NCBI GenBank assembly: GCA_021793375.1
Contig: JAJYSY010000001.1
Location: forward strand, 26,178-90,177
Origin: Bacteroidota bacterium
GTDB lineage: Bacteria; Bacteroidota; Bacteroidia; Flavobacteriales; Flavobacteriaceae
DNA: 64,000 nt
Reading direction: 5' to 3'
Positions 47,935-57,204 of the stretch are shown in pieces. Position 1 is the stretch's first letter; each line of letters opens with the position of its first letter. Made by a program: the position numbers and the translations under genes. A model generated the notes under the pieces. That model saw only the letters and a list, made by a program, of their open reading frames with translations. It had not been told where the DNA came from and did not search any database.

Positions 47935-48657
47935 ATGATTAAAAAGATTTGTTTTCCAATTATTCTTGGAACTGTGTTGTTGTTAGGCGTTTCCTGTTCA
48001 TCAGATGATGACGCATCAACAGTAGAACCTGAAACTAAATTAACCATTGATGATATTATTGGCGAGTGGGAAGCTGAAGGATATCGTTGGGAATTGGAAG
48101 AAGGAGAAAGCACTTGTTATTTAATGACAGAAGATGGAAATGATTTTCAATATGATGAAAATGGAGATTACATCAGTATCACTATAGGAGAATATTGCGA
48201 ACAATATGCAGAAGATTACAATGCTGATCCTGACAATGAAATTGAAGGCACAGCCGAAGATTTTGCAATCCATGAATATGAAGGAACTTATCTGTTTACA
48301 ACTTTTGAAGTAACAGAAGAAGAAATTACTATTTATACCGGTCAAAGCATTCCGGAAGAAGGAACTTTAGCAGTGCTTACCGTGCAAGGAGAATATCAAT
48401 ATGATGAAGAAACAGAAACTTTAACCGTACAGGATGTTGCCATTGAAAGCGATCCGAGAGAAATTGAAATCAAAGTTTTTAAAGACGATGAAAACCGATT
48501 GAATTTCAATTACACAGATTTTGATATTATCACAGCTTACAGTTATGATGAAACAGAATCTTATTGGGTTTATGCTCCTATGACTTTCTTTACAGTTCCG
48601 GGAGAAGCTTATGAGCCAAATGAAGAAACACAAACTGCAAAACGACTTAGACCTTAA
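47935..48657 (+). CDS. acidic lipoprotein, probably surface-exposed
   Basis: A 240-residue protein with a lipoprotein signal peptide ending GVSC (Cys21), followed by SSDDD. Acidic residues just after the lipid-bearing Cys resemble the lipoprotein export signal that sends Bacteroidota lipoproteins to the cell surface. The mature part is very acidic and rich in Glu, Asp and Tyr, with an N-terminal 'IIGEWEAEGYRWELEEGE' reminiscent of lipocalin-like lipoprotein domains. No catalytic motif. It is followed by a strong terminator and by a second lipoprotein gene. Confidence 0.75.
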   Translation: MIKKICFPIILGTVLLLGVSCSSDDDASTVEPETKLTIDDIIGEWEAEGYRWELEEGESTCYLMTEDGNDFQYDENGDYISITIGEYCEQYAEDYNADPDNEIEGTAEDFAIHEYEGTYLFTTFEVTEEEITIYTGQSIPEEGTLAVLTVQGEYQYDEETETLTVQDVAIESDPREIEIKVFKDDENRLNFNYTDFDIITAYSYDETESYWVYAPMTFFTVPGEAYEPNEETQTAKRLRP

Positions 48658-48684
48658 TTTTAAATCAACAAAGCCGTAATAAAC

Positions 48685-48719
48685 AAAAGCCGAAATTTCA
48701 TCAGAAGTTTTGGCTTTTT
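48685..48719 (+). terminator. terminator of the lipoprotein gene
   Basis: A 14-base-pair stem with two G-U pairs (48686-48699 with 48704-48717), a 4-base loop and a T run. Confidence 0.85.
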
Positions 48720-48794
48720 CATTTGATATAAAACCAAATCAGTTTTATCTTTATTCTTCTTAACTTAAAAATCTAATTTTTTAAACTTTAAATT

Positions 48795-49490
48795 ATGAAA
48801 AAGCTATACTTAATACTCATTTTATTAGTTTTTACCGCTTGTCAAACAGAAAAAAATAAAAACATAGAAGGAGTTTATAAAGCAGCTGATCAAGAAATTA
48901 CTCAACTTAAAATTATTGCAGAAGATTATATTTCCACTATTGAATATGAAAAAGAAAAATACAGCAGAACTTATGGAGGAACTTATGTTTTAAAAGAAAA
49001 CAAGCTTCATATTAAAACAGAATTTGACGATAAAAATCCGACAGGAATAGGAAAAGAAATCCAAGAGAAATTAAAATTTGAGCAAGAAGATTTCATAGAT
49101 GAAAAAGGAATAAAATGGATAAAACAAAAATCTGTTCCTCAAGATTTAGATGGACTTTGGCAAATATCAGGAAGAGAAAAAGAAGGGAAATTTATTCCTA
49201 TTGATCACTCCGGAAGCAGAAAAACCATAAAGCTTTTAAAAGATGGATATTTTCAATGGATTGCTATAGAACCCGACGCACAAAAGTTTTATGGAACAGG
49301 AGGAGGAAAATATGATTTCACCGATGGAAAATACACAGAAAAAATCTTGTTTTTTTCTAAAGATAATTCCAGAGTAGGAGCAGAACTTAATTTTTCAGGA
49401 GAATTAAAAAATGAAGATTGGCATCATCGCGGAAAAAGTTCAAAAGGAGATCCTATTCATGAAATATGGATAAAACCTATCACACCATAA
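48795..49490 (+). CDS. putative lipoprotein
   Basis: A 231-residue protein with a signal peptide and lipobox VFTAC (Cys16). The mature part begins QTEKNKNIEGVYKA and reads as two similar halves, each with a 'GVYKA' or 'GLWQISG' strand and a 'YGGTYVL' or 'YGTGGGKYDF' strand, suggesting a duplicated small beta-barrel domain. It is Lys-rich and has no Asp/Glu cluster after Cys, unlike the preceding lipoprotein, so it more likely stays on the periplasmic face. Function unknown. Confidence 0.7.
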   Translation: MKKLYLILILLVFTACQTEKNKNIEGVYKAADQEITQLKIIAEDYISTIEYEKEKYSRTYGGTYVLKENKLHIKTEFDDKNPTGIGKEIQEKLKFEQEDFIDEKGIKWIKQKSVPQDLDGLWQISGREKEGKFIPIDHSGSRKTIKLLKDGYFQWIAIEPDAQKFYGTGGGKYDFTDGKYTEKILFFSKDNSRVGAELNFSGELKNEDWHHRGKSSKGDPIHEIWIKPITP

Positions 49491-49588
49491 AAAACCTAAA
49501 TATAAAATCTTCGTTATTCAAAAGAGCTTTTGTTATGTTTACCAAAGAATTTCATCAATAAACCTTAAACAGAAAAATAAAAACGAAT

Positions 49589-50350
49589 ATGAAAATAATT
49601 GTTTCTCCTGCAAAATCTATGGAAGAAGAAAAAAAACTTCCAACCTCTCGTGGAACACAACCTCAATTTTTAAAAGAAGCTGTTCAGCTCAATAGAAAAT
49701 TAGCAGAAATGAGCAAACCCGAATTGTCAAAACTGATGAAAATCAGCGATAAATTAGCAGATTTAAACTGGAAAAGATATCAAGATTTTGACGAATCCAA
49801 TAAAACCAAAAATGCTCGTCCAGCTGTTTATCTTTATGCCGGAGATGTTTACGACGGATTAGACGCTTATTCACTTCCCACCGAAAAATTAGATGATCTG
49901 CAAAACACTTTACGCATCATCACCGGAATGTATGGAGTTTTAAAACCTTTAGATCTCATTCAGCCTTATCGATTGGAAATGAGCACAAAACTCGCTACAG
50001 AAAATCATAAAAATCTTTATGAATTTTGGACAGAAAAAATAACTGCCTCTTTAAATAAAGAATTAAAAAAAGGAGAACTTTTCATCAACTTAGCAAGTAA
50101 TGAATATGCTAAAGCAGTAGATAAAAAAACTTTGAAAACAGAAATGATTACACCGATTTTTAAAGATTTTAAAAATGATAAATTAAGAGTAATTGCTTTT
50201 TACGCCAAAAAAGCAAGAGGAGCTATGGTGCGCTATATCTTAGATAAAAACATTACTGATAAAGAAGGAATTTTAGGTTTTGATTATATGGATTACAGAT
50301 TTAGCGAAAAATATACAGAAAAGGAAAATCAACCTGTTTTTGTAAGATAA
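49589..50350 (+). CDS. yaaA: peroxide stress protein YaaA
   Basis: A 253-residue DUF328/YaaA family protein. It starts '[20 protein letters not shown]' and has '[20 protein letters not shown]', '[14 protein letters not shown]', '[20 protein letters not shown]' and '[13 protein letters not shown]', all family signatures. In E. coli YaaA lowers free iron under hydrogen peroxide stress and binds DNA. No OxyR-type site is recognisable upstream. Twelve bases separate it from the dehydrogenase gene. Confidence 0.93.
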   Translation: MKIIVSPAKSMEEEKKLPTSRGTQPQFLKEAVQLNRKLAEMSKPELSKLMKISDKLADLNWKRYQDFDESNKTKNARPAVYLYAGDVYDGLDAYSLPTEKLDDLQNTLRIITGMYGVLKPLDLIQPYRLEMSTKLATENHKNLYEFWTEKITASLNKELKKGELFINLASNEYAKAVDKKTLKTEMITPIFKDFKNDKLRVIAFYAKKARGAMVRYILDKNITDKEGILGFDYMDYRFSEKYTEKENQPVFVR

Positions 50351-50362
50351 AATTATTAAATA

Positions 50363-51298
50363 ATGACTAATCAAAAAGAGATTTTAATAGTTGAAGATTT
50401 AGGAATTCCCCACAAGAATTTTGAAAATCTAAGCAAAGAAAAACAAGTTGATTATAAACTGATTTGGGAAAAATCAGCAGCAAATTTTTCTAAAGTAGAA
50501 ATCATTATCAATGTTAAAAAAACATTAGATCAAGATTTTTTACAACAATTTCCAAACCTAAAATTAATCGCAGTAGCTTTCACCGGATATGACAGTGTGG
50601 ATTTAAAATATTGTAAAGAAAATAATATTTCAGTTTATAATGTTCCGGCTTATTCCACAAATGCGGTTACAGAATTAGCCATAGGATTAACTATTGCTTT
50701 GTTGAGAGAAATTCCAAAATCAAATGAAATAATCCGTTTAGAAAAATGGAGTTTAAAACCCGGTTTAGAATTATTTAGAAAAACCATAGGAATTTTAGGA
50801 ACAGGAAAAATAGGAATAAATACCGCTCGAGTTTTTAAAGCTTTAGGTTGTGAACTCATAGGTTTTTCAAGAACAGAAAGACAAGAATTTAAAGATTTAG
50901 GAGGGAAATATATTTCAGATAAACTTGAATTCTTTGGTAAAGCAGATATCATCAGTGTGCACTTACCGGCTAATGAAAAAACAAAAAACACCGTTGGGAA
51001 AGAAGAATTAAAAGCAATGAAAAAAACTGCTTTTATTATAAATACCGCTCGCGGAGCAATTATAGATGAAAAAGCTTTAATCCAAAGTTTAGAAAATAAC
51101 GAAATTGCAGGAGCAGGAATAGATGTTTTTGAAAAAGAACCCATCTCTGCAGCAAATAAATTACTGAAATTAAACAATACAGTTTTAACTCCGCATATTG
51201 CCTATAAAACGGAAGAGGCTTTGCAGAGAAGAGCAGAAGTTACTATTAAAAACATACTTGATTTTACAAATCATATTGAAGAAAATAAAGTCAATTGA
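50363..51298 (+). CDS. D-2-hydroxyacid dehydrogenase (NAD-dependent)
   Basis: A 311-residue enzyme of the D-isomer-specific 2-hydroxyacid dehydrogenase family. NAD-binding motif 'GILGTGKIGINTAR', 'ISVHLPANEKTKNTVG', the catalytic Arg in 'INTARGAIIDEKAL', Glu in 'GAGIDVFEKEP' and His in 'LTPHIAYKT' are all visible. The substrate could be glyoxylate, hydroxypyruvate or phosphoglycerate; there is no C-terminal ACT domain, which argues against long-form SerA. Follows yaaA by 12 bases; a bidirectional terminator follows. Confidence 0.88.
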   Translation: MTNQKEILIVEDLGIPHKNFENLSKEKQVDYKLIWEKSAANFSKVEIIINVKKTLDQDFLQQFPNLKLIAVAFTGYDSVDLKYCKENNISVYNVPAYSTNAVTELAIGLTIALLREIPKSNEIIRLEKWSLKPGLELFRKTIGILGTGKIGINTARVFKALGCELIGFSRTERQEFKDLGGKYISDKLEFFGKADIISVHLPANEKTKNTVGKEELKAMKKTAFIINTARGAIIDEKALIQSLENNEIAGAGIDVFEKEPISAANKLLKLNNTVLTPHIAYKTEEALQRRAEVTIKNILDFTNHIEENKVN

Positions 51299-51321
51299 TT
51301 TGTAGATAATAAGCAAAAAAT

Positions 51322-51357
51322 AAAAGCCTTTGCAAGAAATTATTTGCAAAGGCTTTT
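51322..51357. terminator. bidirectional terminator between convergent genes
   Basis: A perfect 14-base-pair palindrome, AAAAGCCTTTGCAA (51322-51335) with TTGCAAAGGCTTTT (51344-51357). It carries A and T runs on both sides and serves the dehydrogenase gene and the minus-strand beta-barrel gene. Confidence 0.9.
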
Positions 51358-51379
51358 ATCTTTTTATGAAAATAGGAAA

Positions 51380-51909
51380 TTAGAAATTGTAGTTAAAACC
51401 TATAACTATGGCACCCATGTTTTGGTTTTCAGAAACTGTAACTGTGGTGCCTAAAACATCTCCGGAAGCTTCAAATTTATTGGCAATTCCTTTATACCCT
51501 ACATAAGCCTCAAATAAATCTATTTGATAACCGATTTTTGGTAAATAATAAAAACCACCTTTATTATAACTTGGAGAAACACCAATGGCATATCCTAAAT
51601 CTGCTCCGATAAAGAAGTTTTCAGCAAGCGAATAATAAGCGCTGGCAGCAATAGGAACAAATCCTAAATTATCTCTTTTTACTCCTTCAGTTTTCTTTCC
51701 CGTATAATTTAAATATCCAATACTTGGCCCCACAACTCTTCGGAAATATCAAACATATAAGCTAAATCTCCTCCAAAACCTATGGAAGTAATATCACTTG
51801 CATCTCCCACGGGAATATCCAAATGAACGCCTAATTTCATTCCTGAATCTTGTGCTTTTGCAACACTAAAAGTTAAAAAAGCAATTGCTACAACAAATAA
51901 TTTTTTCAT
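51380..51909 (-). pseudogene. outer membrane beta-barrel protein interrupted by a frameshift
   Basis: On the minus strand, frame 51909-51709 gives a signal peptide (MKKLFVVAIAFLTFSVAKAQ) and the first strands ('GMKLGVHLDIPVGD', 'FGGDLAYMFDI'); frame 51733-51380 gives the rest ('GPSIGYLNYTGKK', 'YSLAENFFIGADLGYAIG') and ends in Phe after NYN, as a barrel should. Together they would give about 175 residues, the size of a small porin-like OmpW or OmpA-barrel protein. The frames join if one base is missing near 51720-51740 (ribosomal reading shifts by -1). A recent pseudogene or a sequencing error are both possible. Confidence 0.8.
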
Positions 51910-52002
51910 GATATATAAAATTGTGATTTGTAATGGTAAATGTATTAAAACTTAAGTAAAAGCGTTCGATTTTAACAGAAAAGCATTAAAATTAGAATGT
52001 TT

Positions 52003-52776
52003 TTAAATAACAGAAAAAGAAACTTCTCCCAAATCTTCAATTTTAGTTTTGATGAAATCTCCTTTAGAAAGTGGAATCATCGGACCTAAAGCACCGGATA
52101 AAATAATCTCGCCTTTTTTCAAAGAATTGCCTAAAGTTTTCATTTGCTGAGCCAACCATAAAACTGCATTTAGAGGATTTCCCAAACAATCTTTTCCGCT
52201 GCCTTCAGAAGTTTTTTCATCATTTGCAAAAAGTTGCATTTTACAGTTTTCTAAATCTATATTTTCAATTTTAATCTTTTCCTCTCCTAACACAAAATGA
52301 CTGGCAGAAGCATTATCTGCAATGGTATCTGTAATTTGAATATTCCAATTTTCAATTCTGCTGCCCACAATTTCAATAGCCGGACAAGCGTAATCTATGG
52401 CTGAAATTACATCTTCTAAACTGATTTTTTCTTGCGTTAAATCTTCTTTTAAAATAAAAGCGATTTCAGCTTCAGCTTTGGGTTGCATTAATTCTGTAAA
52501 AGAAATTTCCCCTTTGTTTTTTACCTGCATTTCATTTAATAAAATACCAAAATCAGGTTGATTTACACCTAATTGCTGTTGAACTTTTTCTGATGTTAAA
52601 CCGATTTTTTTACCAACTTCTTGTTGACCTTGTTTGATTTTATAATCAATATTGATTTGCTGAATTCGATAAGCACTTTCAATATCTTTTTCTTTTAGAA
52701 AAGAACGAATAGGAGGGATTTCCACATTATTTTTCTCTGCTTCACGAATATTTTCTGCAATTTTTATTAATGTCAT
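52003..52776 (-). CDS. 2-keto-4-pentenoate hydratase-like enzyme
   Basis: A 257-residue protein with the FAH-like hydratase fold of MhpD and 2-oxopent-4-enoate hydratases. Landmarks: 'YKIKQGQQEVGKKIGLTSEK' , 'PKAEAEIAFILKEDL' with the metal-binding Glu pair, 'SRIENWNIQITDTIADNASA' and 'SGALGPMIPLSKGD'. The reaction adds water to 2-hydroxypenta-2,4-dienoate-type compounds in aromatic meta-cleavage pathways. No other pathway gene is nearby, so its physiological substrate is uncertain. It is followed on the same strand by the M1 peptidase gene. Confidence 0.82.
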   Translation of the reverse strand: MTLIKIAENIREAEKNNVEIPPIRSFLKEKDIESAYRIQQINIDYKIKQGQQEVGKKIGLTSEKVQQQLGVNQPDFGILLNEMQVKNKGEISFTELMQPKAEAEIAFILKEDLTQEKISLEDVISAIDYACPAIEIVGSRIENWNIQITDTIADNASASHFVLGEEKIKIENIDLENCKMQLFANDEKTSEGSGKDCLGNPLNAVLWLAQQMKTLGNSLKKGEIILSGALGPMIPLSKGDFIKTKIEDLGEVSFSVI

Positions 52777-52821
52777 AGTTTCTATTTAAATTGAATGAGA
52801 GATGATTTTATAAAAAACAAG

Positions 52822-54462
52822 TTATTTAAAAACTCTAAAATCTATATAGTTATTGATTTGATCGGTAGAAATTTTTCTCAAATCAGTTTTTTCTTCTAAA
52901 ACTTGCCAATATTTTGTGGGGAAGATTCGTTTAGTTTTTCTGTTGATTCCAATGTTTATCGGCATTTCAAAATTAACTACATCAGCTTCCCATCTATAAA
53001 AAATCTCTCCTTTATCTTTTTTAAACTGTAATTCCGGAATTTTGGAGAATTTTAAATACTGTTCGAAAATCGGTTTTAAATTCACCTCAGTTTGCTGATC
53101 AAAAAAGGAGATAACTTCTTCTGCATTAGTGGTTTTATATTTAAATTTTTCATTGAAATCCTTTAAGATTTTCCACCATTTTTTATCATTATTAATCACC
53201 GTTCTGATGGTGTGAAGCATATTTGCTCCTTTATAATACATATCTGCAGAGTCTTCTCGATGCACATGATATTCCCCAATAATTGGATTTTTATTTTCAA
53301 TTCTGGTTTTTCGCAATCCGTTAAGGTATTTTAAAGCATCTTGTTTTCCCCATTTGCATTCTACATAAACCGCTTCTGCATAAGAAGTAAAACTTTCATG
53401 AATCCACATATCTGCTATATCTGAAGCCGTAATACTATTGCCAAACCATTCATGAGCAGATTCATGAATGATGATAAAATCAAATTTTAAACCTATTCCG
53501 CTTCCGGAAATATCATTGCCGTCATATCCTCTTTTGAATTGATTTCCATAAGCTACTGCACTTTGGTGTTCCATTCCTAAAAATGGTGTTTCAATCAACT
53601 TATAACCATCATTTTTAAAAGGATATTCTCCGAATTTTTCATTAAAACAAGCCAACATATCTTTGACTTCTTTAAAGTGTTTTTTAGCTTTTTCCAGGTG
53701 ATAAGGAAGCACATAATAATCTAAATCTATTCCTTCAAATTCATCAGAAAAATGTTTGTAATCTCCAATATTTAAAACAAGATTATAAGTGTTTATCGGG
53801 TAAGAAACTTTCCAAGACCAAGTGGTTTTTCCATTAGCTAATTCTTCTTTTCCGATAAATTTTCCGTTAGAAATATTTTTTAATCCTTTAGGAACAGTAA
53901 CATGAATTTCAGCTTCTTCAGGTTTATCGCTTTGATGATCTTTGTTAGGATACCATAAACTTGCCCCCGTTCCCTGAACAGCAACGCTGACCCAATCTTT
54001 TCCATTTTTGTCTTTGGTGAAAATAAATCCACCATCCCAAGGAGGATTTTTAGCTATTTCAGGATTTCCGGAATAATAAAAGTCAAGACTTGTAGAAATT
54101 CCTTTTGCCAAAGGTTTAGGGAAATCAATAAAAACAGCATTAAAATCTCTTTTGTATTTTAAATTTTTTCCTTCATATACAATAGAATCAATTTGCATAT
54201 TTTCAAATAAATCCAATTGTATTGTTTGAGATTTTTCTAAAACTTTAAAGTGGATTTTATTTTTTCCGGAGATATATTTTTCTTCCGGATTGACTTCAAC
54301 CGCTAAATTATATTTCAAAATATCAAAATTAGTTCTTTCCGGACGAAGACCACCTCTTAAACTATCTGCACGAGTGGGATTTTTTTTCTGTTCTAAAAGC
54401 TGAGCTTGAGAAATTGTAAAACAGCTTAAAAATAAAGAAAGTAAAAATATATTTTTTAGCAT
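52822..54462 (-). CDS. M1 family metallopeptidase (aminopeptidase N-like)
   Basis: A 546-residue zinc peptidase with a signal peptide (cleavage near residue 20), so it is periplasmic or surface-exposed. 'HESAHEWFGNS' gives the HExxH zinc site (His333, Glu334, His337) and Glu356 in 'WIHESFTSY' is the third ligand. The exopeptidase motif GxMEN reads 'GMEHQ' at 296-300. The catalytic module is complete; the long C-terminal helical domain of E. coli PepN is missing, and the protein is of the shorter type. Role: removal of N-terminal amino acids from peptides. Confidence 0.9.
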   Translation of the reverse strand: MLKNIFLLSLFLSCFTISQAQLLEQKKNPTRADSLRGGLRPERTNFDILKYNLAVEVNPEEKYISGKNKIHFKVLEKSQTIQLDLFENMQIDSIVYEGKNLKYKRDFNAVFIDFPKPLAKGISTSLDFYYSGNPEIAKNPPWDGGFIFTKDKNGKDWVSVAVQGTGASLWYPNKDHQSDKPEEAEIHVTVPKGLKNISNGKFIGKEELANGKTTWSWKVSYPINTYNLVLNIGDYKHFSDEFEGIDLDYYVLPYHLEKAKKHFKEVKDMLACFNEKFGEYPFKNDGYKLIETPFLGMEHQSAVAYGNQFKRGYDGNDISGSGIGLKFDFIIIHESAHEWFGNSITASDIADMWIHESFTSYAEAVYVECKWGKQDALKYLNGLRKTRIENKNPIIGEYHVHREDSADMYYKGANMLHTIRTVINNDKKWWKILKDFNEKFKYKTTNAEEVISFFDQQTEVNLKPIFEQYLKFSKIPELQFKKDKGEIFYRWEADVVNFEMPINIGINRKTKRIFPTKYWQVLEEKTDLRKISTDQINNYIDFRVFK

Positions 54463-54480
54463 AGATAATTGAAAGAGAGA

Positions 54481-55527
54481 TTAATGATTATAATAAATTT
54501 TGAGTTCATCTTTTTGTATAAATGTTTTTTGAGGATTTTTTTGAGAAAAATCCGGTGTTTTTATACCATCTTCAAAATAAGAATTTCCGGTGAAAACTCT
54601 TGCCTCATCCCATAAATTTGAAGAGATAAAAGAGTTTAAAGTTTTTTGTCCGCCTTCCACAATAAGAGATTGTAAGTTATGTTGATATAAAACTTCTAAA
54701 ATCTGTGGAATTGGATTTTTATTAAAATCTATTTTTTCGAAAATCAGATTTTCTTTGTTTTCTAACGGATTTTTACAAAAAATAATTGTTTTTATTTGCT
54801 GATCTAATAGATGTAAAGAAGTAGAAGAAGATATGGATTTTAATTCCTGATCTATTAAAATTCGCACAGGGTTTTTCCCTTTCCATAACCTGGTGTTGAG
54901 CTGAGGATTATCTTTTAAAGCCGTATTTAATCCTACTAAAATAGCTTGCTCTTCACTACGCCATTTATGCACTAATTGTTTGGAATATGGATTGGTAATC
55001 CAAGTGGGTTTTCCTATTTCTTGTGTTTTGGGAGCAATAAAACCATCTTGTGTTTTTGCCCATTTCAAAATTACATAAGGTCTTTTTTGCTGTTGAAAAG
55101 TAAAAAAACGTTTGTTAAGGTTTTTACATGCTTTTTCAAGCACACCAACTTTTACAGTATCACAAAACTCTTGAAGTTTTTTAACACCATTTCCGGCCAC
55201 TTCAGGATTAGGATCCATACTGCCGATTACTACATTTTTAATTTTGTTTTCTATGATTAAATCGCTACATGGCGGTGTTTTTCCATAATGACTACAAGGT
55301 TCTAAACTCACATACAAAGTAGCTTCTTTAAGTTTTGCTTTGTCTTTTACTGCTCGAATAGCATTTACTTCAGCGTGCGGACCTCCGGCTTTTTGATGCC
55401 AACCTTCTCCAATAATTTGCTTTTTCCAAACAATAACACAGCCCACCAAAGGATTGGGATAAGTTTTTCCTAATCCGTTTTTTGCCAATTGCAGGCAGCG
55501 TTGCATATATTTTTCTTCTGTTTTCAC
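54481..55527 (-). CDS. ribD: bifunctional riboflavin biosynthesis protein RibD
   Basis: Catalyses two steps of riboflavin synthesis, deamination and reduction of pyrimidine intermediates. The 348-residue protein has the zinc deaminase domain (1-145) with HAE at 51-53 and 'PCSHYGKTPPC' at 77-87, and the NADPH reductase domain (about 150-348) with 'VILKWAKTQDGFIAP', 'LVGLNTALKDNPQLNTR' and 'LIVEGGQKTLNSFI'. Ends 18 bases before the M1 peptidase start on the same strand; divergent from the beta-barrel gene at 55690. Confidence 0.93.
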   Translation of the reverse strand: MKTEEKYMQRCLQLAKNGLGKTYPNPLVGCVIVWKKQIIGEGWHQKAGGPHAEVNAIRAVKDKAKLKEATLYVSLEPCSHYGKTPPCSDLIIENKIKNVVIGSMDPNPEVAGNGVKKLQEFCDTVKVGVLEKACKNLNKRFFTFQQQKRPYVILKWAKTQDGFIAPKTQEIGKPTWITNPYSKQLVHKWRSEEQAILVGLNTALKDNPQLNTRLWKGKNPVRILIDQELKSISSSTSLHLLDQQIKTIIFCKNPLENKENLIFEKIDFNKNPIPQILEVLYQHNLQSLIVEGGQKTLNSFISSNLWDEARVFTGNSYFEDGIKTPDFSQKNPQKTFIQKDELKIYYNH

Positions 55528-55654
55528 GTTTCAAACATAGTTAAAAATGTAAAAACCTTAAAAGTTATGTGTTGTATAATCTTAATTTTTATTGATAAAA
55601 AAATAAAATCTGAAGGAAAATTTTAAAATTTTCAGGAAGAAAGCTAAAACAAGT

Positions 55655-55662
55655 TATCTTTG
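55655..55662 (+). promoter_or_regulatory. -7 element ahead of the beta-barrel gene at 55690
   Basis: TATCTTTG, 27 bases before the ATG. No clear -33 element. Confidence 0.45.
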
Positions 55663-55689
55663 AGTTTTATAATCTGAAAAATAACAACC

Positions 55690-56262
55690 ATGAGAAATAT
55701 TATTTTAATATTGGTTTTTTTGTTTTCCGCTACAATGTTTAGTCAAAATACGGTAATCAGAGAAGGGCGAAAAGTAAACACTGCTCAAAAAACAACCTCA
55801 AAAACACCTAACCGAAATGTTTCTCAACCTTGGCGTGTTGGTGGTGGAGTAGGAATGAGTTTTGGAAGTAATGATTATATCGGAATTTCTGTAACACCGT
55901 TTATAGGATATAAAATTATAGAAAGTTTAGAAGCCGGCGTTTCTACCGGTTATCAATATACCAAAAGAACACATCGAAAACAGCATCTGTTTAATGTAGG
56001 TCCTTATTTAAATTTTTACCCTATTCCCGAATTTTTTGCCAGAGTGCAATATGAGTATTACAGGGGAAGCAGTAAACACAGAACTACTAATCAGAGTTAT
56101 AATTTTGATGAAAATGCTTTGTGGGTTGGAGCAGGATATAGAAATTCCGGACCAGTGCAGTTTTATGCCGGAATTATGTATAATTTATTATATCACAGCA
56201 ATGATTCCAGTGTTTTTACTAATGGTTTCAGACCTATTGCAGGGGTGAGTTTTCGAATATAA
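55690..56262 (+). CDS. outer membrane beta-barrel protein
   Basis: A 190-residue protein with a signal peptide (MRNIILILVFLFSATMFSQ). After a Lys/Thr-rich linker, residues 45-190 alternate polar and hydrophobic residues in strands ('WRVGGGVGMSFGSND', 'ISVTPFIGYKII', 'GVSTGYQYTKRTH', 'LWVGAGYRNSG') and the chain ends in 'AGVSFRI'. This is a small eight-stranded-type barrel, like OmpW/OmpX-like proteins. Function unknown. The prmC start lies 12 bases after its stop, so the two are probably co-transcribed. Confidence 0.8.
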   Translation: MRNIILILVFLFSATMFSQNTVIREGRKVNTAQKTTSKTPNRNVSQPWRVGGGVGMSFGSNDYIGISVTPFIGYKIIESLEAGVSTGYQYTKRTHRKQHLFNVGPYLNFYPIPEFFARVQYEYYRGSSKHRTTNQSYNFDENALWVGAGYRNSGPVQFYAGIMYNLLYHSNDSSVFTNGFRPIAGVSFRI

Positions 56263-56274
56263 TTTCCATTTGAT

Positions 56275-57123
56275 TTGATTAAACAAATTCAGCAAAAATT
56301 TCATCAAGAATTAAAAGACTTATTTCCTGAAAAAGAAATAAACACTTTTTTATATCTGTTGTTAGAGAAAATCGCAAATTTATCCAGATTGGATTTGGTT
56401 TTATTTCCTGATAAAAAACTGGATGAAAAGCAAATCTCTCAATTTGAAAAAGCTTTACATCGTTTGAAAAACCATGAACCGATTCAATATATTATTGGAG
56501 AAACAGAATTTTATGGTTTGAAATTTATAGTAAATAAAAATGTATTGATTCCTCGTCCTGAAACAGAGGAATTAGTAGATTGGATTATAAAAGATTTTCA
56601 AAATTTTTCTGATGATTTTTCAATCTTAGATATCGGCACCGGAAGTGGATGTATAGCAATTTCTTTGGCTTCAAAATTAAAAAAAGCCGATATTTCTGCT
56701 TGGGATATTTCAGCAAAAGCTTTGAAAACGGCAAAAGAAAATGCTGAAATTAATAAAGTGAAAATCAATTTTCAACAAAAAAATATTCTTGGAATTTCAG
56801 CTAATTTTAATAAAAAATATGAGGTAATTGTTTCCAATCCGCCTTATATCAGAGAATTAGAAAAAAAAGAAATGCAATCCAATGTTTTGGCACATGAACC
56901 TCATTTAGCTTTGTTTGTAAAAGATGATGATGCCTTATTATTTTATAGAGAAATATTAAAGTTTGCAGAAAAAAACTTGACAAAAAACGGAAAACTTTAC
57001 TTTGAAATCAATGAGTATTTACCGGAAGAAATGAAAGAATTAATACGAGAATTTAAAGTGAAAAAATATGAGTTTAAAAAAGATATTTTCGGAAAATACA
57101 GAATGATGAAAATTCAGTTTTAA
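56275..57123 (+). CDS. prmC: peptide chain release factor N5-glutamine methyltransferase
   Basis: PrmC methylates the Gln of the GGQ motif in RF1 and RF2. The 282-residue product starts at TTG (56275), as no ATG lies close by and the first residues fit the family. The SAM-binding motif 'ILDIGTGSGC' is at 117-126 and the catalytic NPPY at 188-191, followed by 'YIRELEKKEM'. It overlaps no gene and follows the beta-barrel gene by 12 bases. The TTG start may reduce its level. Confidence 0.92.
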   Translation: MIKQIQQKFHQELKDLFPEKEINTFLYLLLEKIANLSRLDLVLFPDKKLDEKQISQFEKALHRLKNHEPIQYIIGETEFYGLKFIVNKNVLIPRPETEELVDWIIKDFQNFSDDFSILDIGTGSGCIAISLASKLKKADISAWDISAKALKTAKENAEINKVKINFQQKNILGISANFNKKYEVIVSNPPYIRELEKKEMQSNVLAHEPHLALFVKDDDALLFYREILKFAEKNLTKNGKLYFEINEYLPEEMKELIREFKVKKYEFKKDIFGKYRMMKIQF

Positions 57124-57204
57124 TTATTTATTGCATTAATTTTTAAAGTTAAAACAAAAAATCCTCTTTGTTGAGTTTTTTATATTTACGAGAAAATATT
57201 TCTT

